DNA of 64,000 nt from Ilex aquifolium. Lineage: Eukaryota; Streptophyta; Magnoliopsida; Aquifoliales; Aquifoliaceae. A program made the position numbers and the translations under genes. Of the stretch, positions 42,060 through 55,440 are shown one piece after another. The notes under the pieces are model-generated. The model was given only the letters and a program-made list of their open reading frames with translations, ran no database searches and was not told where the DNA came from. How positions within the stretch are numbered: position 1 is the stretch's first letter; the number at the start of each line of letters is the position of its first letter. The stretch spans positions 15,398,064 to 15,462,063 of the forward strand of contig OX637397.1 in assembly GCA_951799425.1 (NCBI GenBank), given 5' to 3'.

Positions 42060-44990
42060 GTGAAATTCAATTATATGCGATAAATTGACTATATAGAGAA
42101 ATTTAAGCTATAACTTAAGAAAATGAAATTGCAAACACACGAAGATTCCCTTGACGATTGGATGATTGGAGAGAGAGAGAGAGGACAATTGGACAATCTT
42201 TTAACCAATTACACCATAAACAACAATTTACAAGGACACATGAAGGAGTTAGTTTACAAGAATTATTTGCTCAAAGCCAAAGGAAGTTTGAGAGACTTAT
42301 CTAATACAAGTCAAGGCCATCCAATGACTAGTTGCCCATTGTCACATGATCCCTTTATGATTTTTTTAATTCTTATATTCTTATCCTTTATTTACCTCGT
42401 CACTTATCACTTTCTCTTCTCGTGCCTTGAGAGAGAGTTTTGACTATATAGTGGCAAAACTATCTATGGTATATCAGAGTGGGATGATTGTCCCTCAATG
42501 TGAATATGCTTTCGCTTTGCAAATAAAAAATGACCAACTTGCTCTTCTTGCTCTAGCGCTAGTATCATTGTGAAGATTCAAACTAGTTGTTTGTTGACTT
42601 CAACTTCAATTGTTGTTGCTTTTAGCTTTGGACCAATAATCTTGTGATTTTAGAACTATTTTCATCTTGTTTATCTACAAGGGCATACTTTGCAAATGTC
42701 ACCCAATGCCTGGTCGTTTTAGCATTTTATGATGGTCTGCTGCAAGAGACCCACACTGGTGAATTAGGGATTAGACAAAGTGTTGGGTCCAGGAGGGGCA
42801 TAAAAGTGGGAGAGTGGAGAAGAGAGCAGCGATAGAAGAATATGTGAAAAAAGGAGTAAAATTCTTTTGCATGGGTGGTTATTCTGTTCACAAATACTCT
42901 TGATAATTCAAGGGAGTTTTATGACCATACTTACACCATCGACAACTTCAAGTTACGCTTTTGACCACGAACTTGACCTCTACTACCACACCTCAACCCA
43001 GATATAGTACATATGAACTAATCCATGAGGGTGGACCCCACTTAACAATTAACAACCTGTCATCCTACATATGGTATAAAACATTCCATAACTTAACAAA
43101 CAACTCAAACATAATCCCATACATATGTAATCTATATACACAGAGTTCAAGTCACATTTACAAGGAACTTCACATAATCCTTAACCAAACGCTTAAGCTC
43201 GAAGCTCAGCAGCCGTACATAGTTATATGTCTTAAACATTACAAAATATGACATCAAGACTCCACTTAAACTCCTTGACCCTCTAATATACAACAGTGGA
43301 CTCCAAGCTTCCGCTTTTGCCCTGAAACCACAAACTGTTTTTTCTTTTTTCTTTTTTTGGGGGGGGAGGGGGGGTGAGCACAACACGCTCAGTGAATGAA
43401 CAATTTCATTAAATTGATAATAACAAAATATACTTCAAACATCATCATCTAAAAAATGCATTGCTAACATGGAACTATCATCAAATGTTTTTTTTTTAAT
43501 GAAATTATATATATATATATATATATTTGTCTCTAAGACTACTTGTATTCCACTTAGGCCACATATATCTGCCACATAGGCACCGCCACCCAAGCATAAC
43601 AAAGGCGTTGCCACAAAGGAGTAACATAAATTCGCCACAAAGGCGTAACCATGCCACTATTGGCTACTTACACTTGGTTTTGAGGCTAAATCTTCATACA
43701 CATTTAATAACTTCGCATAAGTATATCTTGACCATTATCAACCACAACGAAAAAAACCCACTCACCTCAAGTCTTGAAACACATAAATTATTTTCCAATC
43801 TGTGTTTTTGATGTAAAGGTTGATGTCTCCGTTTCTATACCATAATATTTCACGTGCAAGTGTCTAACCCTTTCATTTAACTCCATCATGCATGTTTACC
43901 CACACACATGTTAACACATTTCCTCATCCTCCCTAATGGTATATATGCAACCCATAAAACTCATAAAGAACCCTTTTAAGGTCCATTGAATGGCTTAACA
44001 AGGTCTTAGATCAATTACATAAGAGCCTAGAACATCACATCAAATTTGCCAAAATTAACTCTGATAAACCAGTTGGTCGTGACCCTTCAACAGGTTGAAA
44101 CCCTTCCAGTACTCTGATTAACCGGTTCAATAGATGCTTCAATCGGTTGATATGCATTTAGTACTCTGTTCAACCGATTGGACCTCTCTTTAACCAGTTG
44201 AACCCTATTTCGAATTTTAGAACTTGGTTCAAACTTCGTATTCTTTCACACAATCTCTTAATTCTAACACCACACAACTTCTACACAAGCCTCAAGGATG
44301 CATTTAGAAGCATAAAAACATGGAAATTCATGAGAATCTCTTACCTCCGCTCCGACCCAGTTCCTTCGGATTTCCTCTGAATCCTCACCCAAGAGCTTTA
44401 AGTTCTCTTCAATACTTCAACACAACTTCACTCCACTCCTTTATATAATCAAAGATCAAGTAACTCAAACAAAAGAATAAACTCCACACTCAAGAACACA
44501 TGCACTCCAGCGAACTCCCTCACCTTGAAACCCTTAGTTTTTCTTCCTTTTTCTTTTTCTTTTTCTTGTTTTGTTTTTTTCTTCTTCTCTGCCTCTCTTC
44601 CACTGGCTAAGACAATTTTCCTCCCTTTTTATATTTTTCCCAAGCACTTGGCTGGAGAAGCTACACATGTCGGGTGTCCTCCCATGCAAGAGTTATCAAA
44701 ATTACACTGAAGCCCCTCTTGTTTTGCTTATTCCTCTATTTAATTATTCAGTAATTCCCAATACTTTTGAAATCTCACTTTACTCCCCATTACAACGTGA
44801 TTCTACTATTACATTCCTCAACTTACACATACTCAACTTTCCTGAGTTTCATTAGCACAATTTAAAGTTCATGCAAATATTCATAAATTACACTTTAACC
44901 CACACTATTTATAAAACAAAATATTACGCATGCTTGGGTTTCATAATTCTTCCCCTCTTAATAAATTTCACCCTTGAAATTTTATTTATC
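42060..44990. other. Repeat-rich spacer, possible 3' LTR of minus-strand gypsy
   Basis: No supported gene. Contains a (ta)n run near 43,506-43,527, G-rich and T-rich runs near 43,340-43,375, and several copies of aaccggttcaa / aaccgattgg near 44,060-44,210. It lies immediately 3' (on minus) of the chromovirus pol at 45.0-47.1 kb, so part of it may be that element's long 3' LTR. No second LTR is present to confirm. Confidence 0.4.
43506..43527. repeat. TA microsatellite
   Basis: About eleven TA units. Similar runs are at 25,503-25,524 and 40,746-40,762. Confidence 0.8.
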
Positions 44991-44994
44991 ACGT

Positions 44995-47125
44995 TAAAAA
45001 AAATGAGAGTACTCTACACGCATACTTTCCTCGCTTTCCCAAGTTGCTTCCTACGCTGCATGACTCTGCCACAACGCCTTAACCATTGGTATGATTTTTG
45101 TATGTAAAACTTGCTTTTTTCAATCAAGAATCTTCATCGGCTCTTCTACATATGTCAAATCTTCCTTAAGCTCTATAGGCTCCTCTGCTATCACATGAGA
45201 TGGATCCGATATGCACTTCCGTAACATCAACACATGGAATACATCATGTAGCCGAGAAAGATGCGATGGTAATGCGAACCGATACACCATCGCTCCAATC
45301 CGCTCAATGATTATAAATGGTCTGATATACCTTGGACTCAATTTTCCTTTCTTCCCAAACCTCATCACACCCTTCCATTGAGACACACGTAGAAACACTT
45401 GATCACCAACAACAAATTCTAGATCCCTTCTTTGATTATCTGCATAGTTTTTTTGTTGACTCTAAGCTATTTTCACCCGTTCCTAAATCACCTTTACTTT
45501 ATCTATAGTTACTTGTACTAATTCAGGACCTGTTATCTTCCTTTCCCCCACGTCACTCCAACATATCGGTGTCCTACAATGTCTTCCATAGAGAGCTTCA
45601 TACATCGCCATTCCAATACTCGCTTAGCAAATGTTCATCTCAATTACCCTTGAATTCCATTACACTAGACCTCAACATATCTTCCAAAATATGAATTACA
45701 TGTCCAGATTGACCATCTGCTTGCGGATGAAAAGTTGTACTAAACTTCAAGGTAGTACCCAAAGCTTGTTACAAACTCGGCTAAAATTTGGTGGTAAATC
45801 TTGGATCCCTGTCAGCAACAATAGACACCAGTGCACAATGCAATCTAACAACCTCATTCACATACAACTTTGCATACCTATCAAATGAAAAATTAGTTTT
45901 AACAGCTTGAAAATGTGTAGACTTAGTCAAACGATCAACCACCACCCAAATAGAGTCATGGCCCTTTGAAGTGCGAGGAAGTCTTATCACAAAGTCCATC
46001 ATAATATGCTCTCGTTTTCATTCTGGAATAGGGAGTTGCTATAGTAAACCTGCAAGTTGTTGGTGTTCAATCTTCATTTGGTGACACACTAAACATCTTG
46101 CTATAAACTCCGCAATCTCTCGTTTCATGCCCGACCACTAGTAATATTCTCGTAGATCTCTATACAACTTAGTGCTACCAGGGTGCATAGCATATGCTGA
46201 ACTATGCGCCTCTTTTAAAATTTCCTGCTTCAACACTTGATCATTAGGTATACAAATACGAATACCAAATACAGGCATACCATCTTCCTGTAATGAAAAA
46301 TATGTCTGAAGCCCCTCTTTAACTTCATTTACTAACTTCATTAATTGAGGATCTCAAGCCTGAGTTTCCTGAATACAATCTAATAGTATCGGCCTTACTT
46401 TGAATTGAGCTATCAATGCATCAGCTTCAATTAAAGGTACACTCCCAAAGATTTCATATTAGAAAAAGTATCAACTCTACTGCACACAAGCTAATAAACC
46501 TGATGACTTACGACTCAGTGCATCTGCCACCACATTTTCTTTCCTTGGATGATAATGAATAGTACAATTATAGTCTTTAATCAATTCTATCCACCGCCTC
46601 TATCTTAAATTCAACTATTTCTGAGTAAATAAATACTTAAAACTTTAAAGGTTCGTGTAAATCTCACAAATCTCACCATATAAATAGTGTCGCCACAATT
46701 TCAAAGCAAAAACAATAGTTGCAAGCTCCAAGTTATGAGTATGATATTACTTTCATGTGTCTTCAGCTTCTTAGAAGCATACGCAATAACTTTTCCATGT
46801 TGTATTAACGCACAACCCAACCCTTGGTGTGAAGTATCACTATAAATCATGTAACCACCACTTTCCGATGGAATAGTTAATACTAGAGCTGAAATCAATA
46901 TAGTTTTCAACTCTTGAAAGCTTTGCTCACATTTATCATCCCACACAAATTTTGACATCCTTTCTTGTCAACCGAGTCAACGACATAGAAATAGATGAAA
47001 AACCTAGGATAAATCTACGATAATAGTTTGCTAATCCCAAGAAACTCTTGATTTCTGACACTTTTCCTGCTTGTTCCCATTCACCACAACTTCCACTTTC
47101 TTAGGATCCAAATAAGTTTATGAGG
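44995..47125 (-). pseudogene. 5'-truncated Tekay/Del-like chromovirus pol
   Basis: Minus strand. From right to left: RT end (FLGLANYYR-like, near 47,030), RNase H (VWDDKCEQSFQELKTILISA, 46,890-46,950; [14 protein letters not shown], near 46,745-46,785), integrase finger (EAHSSAYAMHPGSTKLYRDL, near 46,145-46,230; ARCLVCHQ), integrase core (MMDFVIRLPRTSKGHDSIWV, 45,940-46,002; IVADRDPRFTTKF, 45,781-45,820) and the C-terminal part (FGKKGKLSPRYIRPFIIIER, 45,300-45,360; LSRLHDVFHVLMLRKCISDP). Frameshifts and stops throughout. Sequence before the RT thumb is missing; homology stops abruptly near 47,125. Confidence 0.8.
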
Positions 47126-47129
47126 ATGG

Positions 47130-48180
47130 GGTGTAATATTAATCATCTTATGGTTGTTATTTTTGACCAACATTGCTAGATTGACCAAATAATTTGACAT
47201 TAATATAGTAGTGCTGAGTATGCAATCTTCAATTCGACACTTCATTTTCAATCAAAATTTTTAAAAGCCAATTTAAAAATTTAAGCAAAATAATTTTTTT
47301 TGGTAATCATCAGCTTTGAGTGGATTATTATGATCACTAATTAGAGAACGAAGACAATAATGTATTGTTGTAGTCAAATTTGCATGTTCAAATCAAATGT
47401 AAAATGTTAGTTCCCAATTTAGGAATTGTAATAAAAGACTCCTTTCAATTGGCTTTGGACAAACATGTCAAACTCAAAAGGTTTTTCTTTCTTCTTCATA
47501 CATTTGGAGGGGCCCATCGGTAACTCCAATGAGAAGATCGGGAACAATCATCTTTGAGGTCCCAAGTTTGAATCTTCCTTCTCTTTTTCCGGATTCTTAT
47601 AGCTTGACAGATTACTATGTATATCTGAAATTCACGTAATAACCATGTGTACAAAGATGCACTTAAAAAAAAACTTTAGCGAGAGAGCATGAAAGAATTG
47701 CACTTATTTTACTTCTTTGGAATGAAAACAAATAAAAAGGCGACGACGAACAAATCCTATACAAGAAAATACAGATACAAACAGAAAATAGACTTATGAT
47801 TCCATCCCTAAGTTTGGAGCTGGAAAAATTGTGATCAATAAGGATCCGATACTGGAATCTGGAGCACCCTATAAACTGTGACTTGCCTCAAGAATGCGAC
47901 ACGAATAACCTGAACAAACAGTAATTCCTTATGAACCATGACAATCTCCTTGCAGAGAAAAACTCTTCAAATCAACCATGGTAGCCCTATATAATTTTCT
48001 GCATATGCATCTCCCAAATGCATTGCAGAAAATTTCATCTCCAGATCTTATTTCCTCCAGGCAAGAAAGATTCTATGAGAGCTCAACAATTTCAAGGCGC
48101 TTTTTTGGCTGCCAATCTCTTGATGTTTCACATGAAGAATCTTTATTAGTAGCTTGGATCATTTATGTTTCGTACAAAAG
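47130..48180. other. AT-rich intergenic
   Basis: No supported gene. The short open frames are low-complexity shadows. Confidence 0.4.
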
Positions 48181-48357
48181 CATATGTCACTGTTGTTTCA
48201 TCGCCATCAGCGTCATCATCACCAGTATCTTCAGGTTCTGTCCCACTGCTGCTTGCGAGCAACCAGAGGAATCATGGGTTAATGGCAATTGCAGATTCAG
48301 TAGCAACAACAGCCTCAGGGGTACTAAGATCAGCCACACCTATCATCAATTCCTGTA
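48180..48357 (-). other. Possible 3' exon, unassigned
   Basis: On minus, an AG acceptor (cttacag) at about 48,358 is followed by an open stretch ELMIGVADLSTPEAVVATES ending in TGA after 27 codons. After it comes an acidic run (GTEPEDTGDDDADGDETT) in the same frame. It could be a 3' exon or 3' UTR of the PPR gene (whose last codons CQM are followed by a consensus donor gtacgt) or of an unknown gene. Weak. Confidence 0.25.
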
Positions 48358-48359
48358 AG

Positions 48360-50157
48360 TGAAATGAATCCAAACACCAATTATGAGCGGTGCATGAGCC
48401 AAAAAAAAAAAAAAGCAAAAAAGAAAATGTCAGGAGATAAAGATCAGAGATTTACAACATTTGTTTTTCCAAAGGCATCTAGAACAGATACGAATGGGTG
48501 AAAATACAAAGAATTCTATCATTAGCACCAGCCACCCGTTAAAAAAAAAGGAACACGCCATATTTATCGATCATGTCTAGAACACCACTTTTGAAGTGGA
48601 TTCAAAATGTTTAGAAATCTCTACAGCAAGTGCAGTGACTGATGAATTACTAAAGATAGGCTTCTGAAGGATTGAGGGAACTAAAGAGGGGTTGAGTGAA
48701 ATAAATAATGCTATAACCAGACAGAATGCAAGTTGAGATAAAAAGAAGTCACTGAAAAGACTATTCTTGCCGCACAAAACAAAAAAATTAAAGCTACATA
48801 CCTTATTATGATCAATTATGAAATTGTAGAGGTAGATCCGGTTCTAGCATCATGAACCAACCTGCATCACACTTAATAAAAAACATGCTATGCCGCCAAT
48901 TGAAATAGTAATATCAGAAGAAAGTTGAGAATATACGAATTGTACTGATCTTGACAAAGAAAGACCAAAACTTCTATTCTTTAAGCAAAGAATGACGCTA
49001 TTCCTTACTTCATTGTTGTTTGGCAGGCACAAAGCCAACAGAAATTAAATATCCATCCCCACGCAAGCGGTATTCATTACAAATGTAGCTTGTATATGCA
49101 TATGCTAGAGCATTCACATACTCATCCTTGTTGGAAGGTGCATGTCACCTGGAGTAATATCAGTAACTGTAAATAGATAATCTATTTTCCTTCAGATATA
49201 TTTCCATCAGATAGCCAGTAGATATCCTGCCAAGTGAAAAATTCACAATATAAAAACCAGTAAAATGAAAAAGAAAGGAAATTTATGTAAGATGCTACGT
49301 TTGTAGTAGAGGACCCCACCCACATCTATTTTTCATGCAAATGTTTATCGCATTTACTACCCAGAAGCTCATATAGGCATGAGGGTTAGTGGGTAAACCA
49401 GCCAATGTTGACCTGCCCAGAATGGATTCGGTTTTGTATCAATTTTGCAAAAACCCTTTCCCACCATGCCCAAATTTGCCACTAGCACTAGATGTTAAAT
49501 CAAGCAAAACAAAGAATGTTGTGCAACGCAATTTTTTCACTACAATCAACTGTCAAAGGATTGCTTCTGATACATTACCAAAATTACAGATTTTACTATG
49601 AAAAGAGCAAAAAGCACGCATAGAAATGGTTCTGTTTCTAAGTCTGCATGCAGTTATTGTTTGACACATCATTTTATGCGATTTGCATTTGGAATGGATT
49701 GGTTGGTCTATTCCCATAGCCTAGATTCATGTAGAAATCCTCAAAGTTGGTGGAATTATCAAACTCAATTAGAGTACTACACAGAAGTGTCCTAGATTTT
49801 GTTTAAGATAGTTTTGGGTTGTAAATGTTATCATAGCATTTCAAGGTTCCATAGGCAAATTGCACAACTCTCTTCCTTTGCAACTCCTACTTCCTCCCCT
49901 CTTTATACAGAACAATGGAAATTTACTTATGCAATTCCTTCCATCTAAAATCTGTAACCAAACGTGGTAAATTCCAATGCATTTCACTGCACTCCGACTG
50001 CAGAAACAGCGGAGTCAAAGCTCAGGCTTGTGGCAGAAAAGAAGATACAATCAAATTACGAAAGTGCAACTTTTATGAAAATGTGCAGTAATTTTCTAAT
50101 AATAAACATATGCATCAGATTAGTTGCCCTTTAGTTTGAAGCGAGATAAAACAAGAG
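48360..50157. other. Intron or 3' region of PPR gene
   Basis: AT-rich with A-rich runs near 48,400 and 48,540. No convincing coding region. It would be an intron if the donor after CQM (about 50,165) is used. Confidence 0.35.
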
Positions 50158-53100
50158 TTAAAAGTCACGTACCATCTGACATAGGCTATATGTAAGTTCA
50201 AGTGCTTCCTCCCACTTGTCCACCTTAATAAGCCCTTTAATGAGGTTTAAAAAGACACTCAGGTCAGGAACACCGCCCATCCTTATCACGTCCACATATA
50301 ACTCAAAAGCCTTATCAATCTTACATGAAATGGAGAGGTTCTCAATCAACGAAGAGTACATATTCTTGTCAACAGATGAAAACAGTAAGTATGATGAAAT
50401 CTCTTCATACAGCTTCAGAGCTACTTCCAGTCTCCCATCCTTGCGAAAACTATCAATTAGAAGTTTGTAAACTGGAACAATTGGCACAGAGTCGTTCTCA
50501 GCTATTGCATCTAACAGGCCAAGATTGATAAGGAACTCTCGGTTGAAGCCTTCAATAACCTTCCGATAGCTTGCCATATGTTTCGGCCAAGATGTCTGTT
50601 TCATCTCCTCCAGGAGTTGTTGAGCCTCATCCAATAGGCCAGCAGCACAACAATGATTTATTACAACCCTATAGGTCACATAATTTGGAGCACAACTCTT
50701 TGCACCCATCTATCTCAAGAGTTCAAGGCATTTGTCCACTTTGCCCGCTTTCCCAAAGCCATCTATCATGGCAGTGTAAGTCACAACATTTGGATGACAA
50801 CCCTTCTCTTCCATCATCAGCATAAGCTTGAAGGCTTCATCAGTCTTCCCAACTTTACAAAGGCCATCAATCATCTCTGTGTAGATTATAACATTAGGGG
50901 GGCAAGAATTTTCTAGCATTTTAGACAAGACCTTCAGAGCAAGATCCAGCCGTTTATCCTTTAACAACTTGTCAATCAAAGAGCCGTAAATGTATATATT
51001 TGGACTGTGTCCACGTTCAGACATCTTAGCATATACCTCTTGTGCTTCATCAAGCTTCCCAACCTTGCAAAATCCATCAACGAGAGCATCGTATACAATA
51101 TGATTTGGCTCACAACTTTCGGTCGACATTGCATCCAATAGGTTGCGGGCCTCTTCCACCCTGTGCGCTTTGCAGAAACCATCCACCAGAGCCCCATATG
51201 TAACAACATTTGGCTCTTTGATATTGCTGCTACTAACCCTAAAGTACATATCTACATCAGGGACTTTCTCATTGCCCCTCATTCTGGCATAAATTTGGCA
51301 AGCTTTTTCAAGCTCTCCCGCTTTACAGTGACCATCAATCAAAGCAGTAAATGTGACAACATTTGGAATGCAACCTTCTGATAGCATACTCTCAAAGAGT
51401 TCGTTTGCATTGGAGACCTTCCTAGCTTTAAGGTAAGCGTGAATGAGACAGGTATAAGTCACTACATTAGGGGCACAACCATCCCTTGCCATTTCATCAA
51501 ACCAGCTGTGAGCTTGTTGAATAAGGCCAGCTTTACAAAATGTATCAATTAGAATTGTGTACGTATAAACATCTGGAATAATACCATTCCTTTTCATTTC
51601 TTGAAACAATAAGAAAGCTTTGTCTACTTTGGAGGAATTACACAAAAAACCAATTACTTTGGTGTATGTACTAATATCAGGTAAAAATCCCTTGCTCATC
51701 ATCTCACGAATAACATTATAGGCTTTCTCAAATCTTCCAGCCCCACAAAGGCACCGTGCAAAATTGCTGACATTGTTTTTGTTCAATACAACCCCAGCTT
51801 CAAGCATTTCACTGTAAGCCTTTTCAGCCAATTCCAACACATCCAAACTCGGTAACTCCTCATTTCCACAAATACCACCAATTAATATGTTATAAACCAC
51901 ATATCCAGGCTGACATCCACACACTACCATTTTCTTAAGCAACTTATAAGCGTAAGTGTAGTCTCCTGATCTGCAATAAGCATGAACAAGAGAATTAAAT
52001 ATATTAGGACTAGGGTAACAATCTTCTGTGATCATCATACTAAGAATTCGTTTACACCTACCCAGCTTTCTTTTATTCAAACACCCACAAAGCAAAATCC
52101 TATATGTTACAGCATTAGGAATGCAAGAAACAGAATGCATTCTGTCCAAGAAATCCATAGCTTCTTCAAAAAGCGAAGCTTCACATAATCCGGATATCAT
52201 TTTCGTGTAAATTACCGTATTGGGCACAAACTCTTCCGTCTCAATCAAATCAAGAGCTTCCCTCCACCGCCCCACTTTGCAGAGAGAATTTGTAAAACGA
52301 CCCAGAGTATACCCATCCATTTTAAAACCCAAATCTGACATCTCCTTATGAACCAAGTACGCCATATCAAACTTGTCTGCCTCTAAAAAAACCTGAACCA
52401 GAGCATTATAAGTTGCTTTCGAGGGTTTATATCCAAAATCTTTGAGCCTACCCAGCTCCTCCAATGCAACATTCCACAACCCACTATGGCAATACTTCCT
52501 AATCAACAGATTAAGCAATTTCCCAAGTACCTCTTCATCGTCATCCTTAATTTCTCTCAAAATATATTCCAACATTTTTTCATTTTTATCACAACTCAAT
52601 AAATCTAACAAAGCATTATAAACCGGTACAGTGTGACTATACCCAATTTGCCGACCGGCCCATATGAAAAATTTTACACCTAGTTCAGCGTTCTGTACGA
52701 GTTTTAACACGTCAATCACAAAATTTTCATTCAATTTGTCTCTAAAATGCCTAAGAATTTTATTGGTTTTGTCCCCAAACCCATCACGGTTGCTCCTTAT
52801 GATATTCAATATAAAAAATGCATCATTTGAGCTCTTACCCAATTCAAAACTTCTCTCAGAGAGCCACAATCAGCACCAGAGTCCGACAACGAGTCTCTCA
52901 AAATGGCAAATTCTTCGGCTGAAATGGACTCGAACCGAGAATTGTCCAGTAAATTCGACTCGTTTCCCGGAAAATCGAGCTCCGGGTTGACCAATCCGTC
53001 GAGATTGTCGGGCGATGAGGTGCTGCTGAGTCTGGAAAAGAGAGAGACTATTTGGCGGGAAAATGAGGATGAGAGAGAATCTGGAGGTGGGGTTTGAGGG

Positions 53101-53171
53101 AAGTAACTATTGGGCCTGAAAGAGTGCAGTATAGATCGGGAGAGAGCAAATTGTAGCCTGTGTTTGCTCAT
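50158..53171 (-). pseudogene. Mitochondrial-type PPR protein (At1g06710-like), interrupted
   Basis: A P-class pentatricopeptide repeat protein of about 1,000 codons, similar throughout to Arabidopsis At1g06710 (an organelle RNA-binding PPR protein of 997 aa). The start ATG at 53171 opens MSKHRLQFALSRSILHSFRP, a Ser/Arg-rich, acid-poor leader like a mitochondrial transit peptide. About twenty 35-residue PPR units follow, e.g. VTYTCLIHAYLKARKVSNAN and VTYGALVDGFCKAHRVEEAR. Two faults exist. The N-terminal frame (to 52,806) and the main frame (from 52,869) differ by one base, with the switch near 52,850-52,880. A TAG at 50712-50710 lies between LELLR and MGAKSCAPN and looks like CAG to TAG. The total span is not a multiple of three. 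After CQM near 50,165 a donor gtacgt may start a last intron. Either a recent pseudogene or sequence errors; the rest of the reading frame is well preserved. Confidence 0.85.
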
Positions 53172-53319
53172 TCTTTGGGGAGAAATTTGAAAGCATGAAA
53201 TGGGTGGGATTAGGGTTTTTCACAAAAGAGACAGTGGACAAGAGAAGCGTATGATTATTCATGTTTTGGACAAGAATACTCCGAGATCCAAGCAGGCCTC
53301 CCGAATACATAATGTATTA

Positions 53320-53634
53320 GGGCATGTTTGGTTTGGGTAGAAACAAATGATGAAATTGGGGAATGTGTAACTTTTATATGAATGTGTGAATTTAGGTTTA
53401 TAAGGATAATAAAGTTATTGTGTGTTTTAATACCTAACTTGCTAAAATAATTCCACCTACTGTATGGTATTCATTACTACCTAGTATTATGTGTTAAATG
53501 ACAATAGTGAATCAGATCGGGATTGATAATAAATTAATATCAGGTCATTATAATCTAATCTAAACTTGATATTACATCATCACCGGATTAAATTAATATA
53601 ATTCAATATTTTAATACATAAACTAAACATGCCC
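53320..53634. mobile_element. MITE with GGGCATGTTTGGTTT ends
   Basis: A 315-bp AT-rich element with inverted ends: left gggcatgtttggttt, right (reverse complement) gggcatgtttagttt. Flanked by TA on both sides (atta|...|tata). It could be a Harbinger- or mariner-type MITE; the target size (TA or TTA) is not decisive. It lies just upstream of the PPR gene start. Confidence 0.65.
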
Positions 53635-53895
53635 TATAAATGAAGAAAGGGAGAGATAGAGAAGAAATACAAATTTAAACAGTAGAATATCCTCACTTTT
53701 CAAATTGACAATGAAATTTTGAATTTTAATGGCAAATGAAAGAATGAACCCAAAAAAAAAAAAAAAAAATTACCAATTTAAAACAGTGAAATATCCACTT
53801 AGTGAAGTAGGAGAAAACACTATTTCAATTTTATTGTCCAAGACATTCAATATTTTAATATTCTATTTCATTGACTATACATTGAAATAGACTTA

Positions 53896-55440
53896 GAGTG
53901 TGTTTGGGACGACTTATGAAATCCAAAAATTATTTTTTTAATAAATATTTATTAAAAGTGTTTATAAGAAAAACACTTTTATTAAATAAGTACCGTTTGG
54001 ATATTCAAAATTTAAAATACTTAAATTAATATATTTTATAAAAATCACGTTTGGATGTGAAAATATTTATTTGTGTCACAATTGTTAATAACATTGAATA
54101 CACATATACAAACATACACTACACATATAATGATACACAAAAAAAATATCATACACAAAAATATCATATTAATAAAGGTATCATACGAAAAAAAAACTAC
54201 ATAGTCCAACTATCCCAATGACATACTAAAGTCGCAAAACACATGTTAATAGGAAATACAATAAAAAATCATGTTTGATTGTCCCTTAGAATTGTTAAAG
54301 CAATACGTTCTCTCTTTCCTATACATTGGATTTGTATATGACAAATCAATATCCTCTTCAAAAGTAATTTGGTTTACATTGTCTTCCTCCTCTAACTCCA
54401 CGTCGTCATTAGCATCCCTTTTAAATAATACGTTTCTGGTGTCATGAAGTCTTATGTAGTTGTGGCAAGTCATGCAAACAACAAAAATAAACATTTGTTT
54501 AGTGAAATCAAAACAGGGTATTTGTTGTAAAATTGAAAATCTTTTCTTTAATACTCTAAAACACCGTTCAATCTCATTCCTTAATGAAGAATGTGGATGA
54601 TTGAACAACTCCTCTTTCCCATGAGGCCTTCCCCCTCTACGAAATTCGGATTGATGATATCTCGTTTCCTTATAAGGAGTAAGATAACCATCCATATTAT
54701 GGAAGCTAGCGTCTACCACATAATATTTTCCTAAAAAGGGCAACAAAATCATTAGTTATTCTATGTAGTTAAGAATGCAAACAAAATTAATTAACGCATT
54801 CTTTGCTCATACCTAGAGGTGGCTTTGGATGCCTATTACGAATGTAATGTAGTAGCACTCTGGAGTCATGAGCCGTTCCTTCCCACCCAGAATTGACAAA
54901 TGTGAAAATCATGTTAAAAGAACATGTTGCTAAGACGGTCTGCTTGCATACTATCTTCTTACCTCTAAAAAGAATCTGTTTTGAAGTAGGAACATGAGCG
55001 CTAACATGTGTATCATCAATTGCCCCTATACAATATTTGAAATATGGATAGTATTTAGGATTCAATCTGATCTCTTGAGGGATGCAATTGAAATTTTGAT
55101 GAGGCTTGATGATTTTCATTAAAAGTTTGGTCATCCCTAATAAAACATCATTGAAGTGTCAACTTATTGTTTCCCCAGAATGTTGAAATCGCTCTTGCAT
55201 CATTCTATTTCGCTCATTGTGACCAATAGTGATTGAAAATATAGCTAGCTTCTCTTGACTTGATACGTTTCTGCTATCACACAACAAGTTCTTTACTTTC
55301 ATTAACTTGCACAATGAAATAAACACAAGTTTTTCCATCCGAAATTGTTCAAGGGATACACGATCATGGCCATTAAGAATCTCTAACACATATTGATGAC
55401 CGGTTAGGGCAGAAGTCCTACAACTAAACCTATTGTATGT
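53896..55440 (-). mobile_element. PIF/Harbinger transposon remnant
   Basis: The left end (tta|gagtgtgtttgggac at 53893) resembles a Harbinger end with a TTA target. The matching right end is absent: at 55441 the sequence passes directly into an Athila-type ORF. It carries the transposase remnant described next. Confidence 0.6.
54246..55440 (-). pseudogene. Harbinger (HARBI1-like, DDE_Tnp_4) transposase, decayed
   Basis: Minus strand. First block HNERNRMMQERFQHSGETIS near 55,159-55,218, then a TGA (CGA to TGA), HFNDVLLGMTKLLMK, and the catalytic region YFKYCIGAIDDTHVSAHVPT (55,010-55,070) with GWEGTAHDSRVLL (54,850-54,890). An intron of about 80 bp follows (PPLG|gtatgagc...ccttttag), then GKYYVVDASFHNMDGYLTPY and NEIERCFRVLKKRFSILQQI (54,530-54,590) with the last acidic residue. 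DDE residues look present. The N-terminus is cut at the junction with the Athila ORF. Confidence 0.8.

Larger units (their letters stand above)
35640..42060 (+). mobile_element. Decayed Ty1/copia element split by a hAT insertion
   Basis: Plus-strand copia remnant. The left part (35,640-36,440) is gag. The right part (40,883 to about 41,900) resumes at the same point and continues into GAG-pre-integrase and integrase. The split is caused by the hAT element 36441-40882, flanked by agctatta at 36433-36440 and 40883-40890. Many stops and frameshifts; RT and RNase H are not seen. LTR borders were not found. Confidence 0.75.

Noticed and set aside
54246..55440. Host HARBI1-type gene
   Set aside because: In-frame TGA, cut N-terminus and transposon flanks indicate a decayed transposase rather than a domesticated gene.
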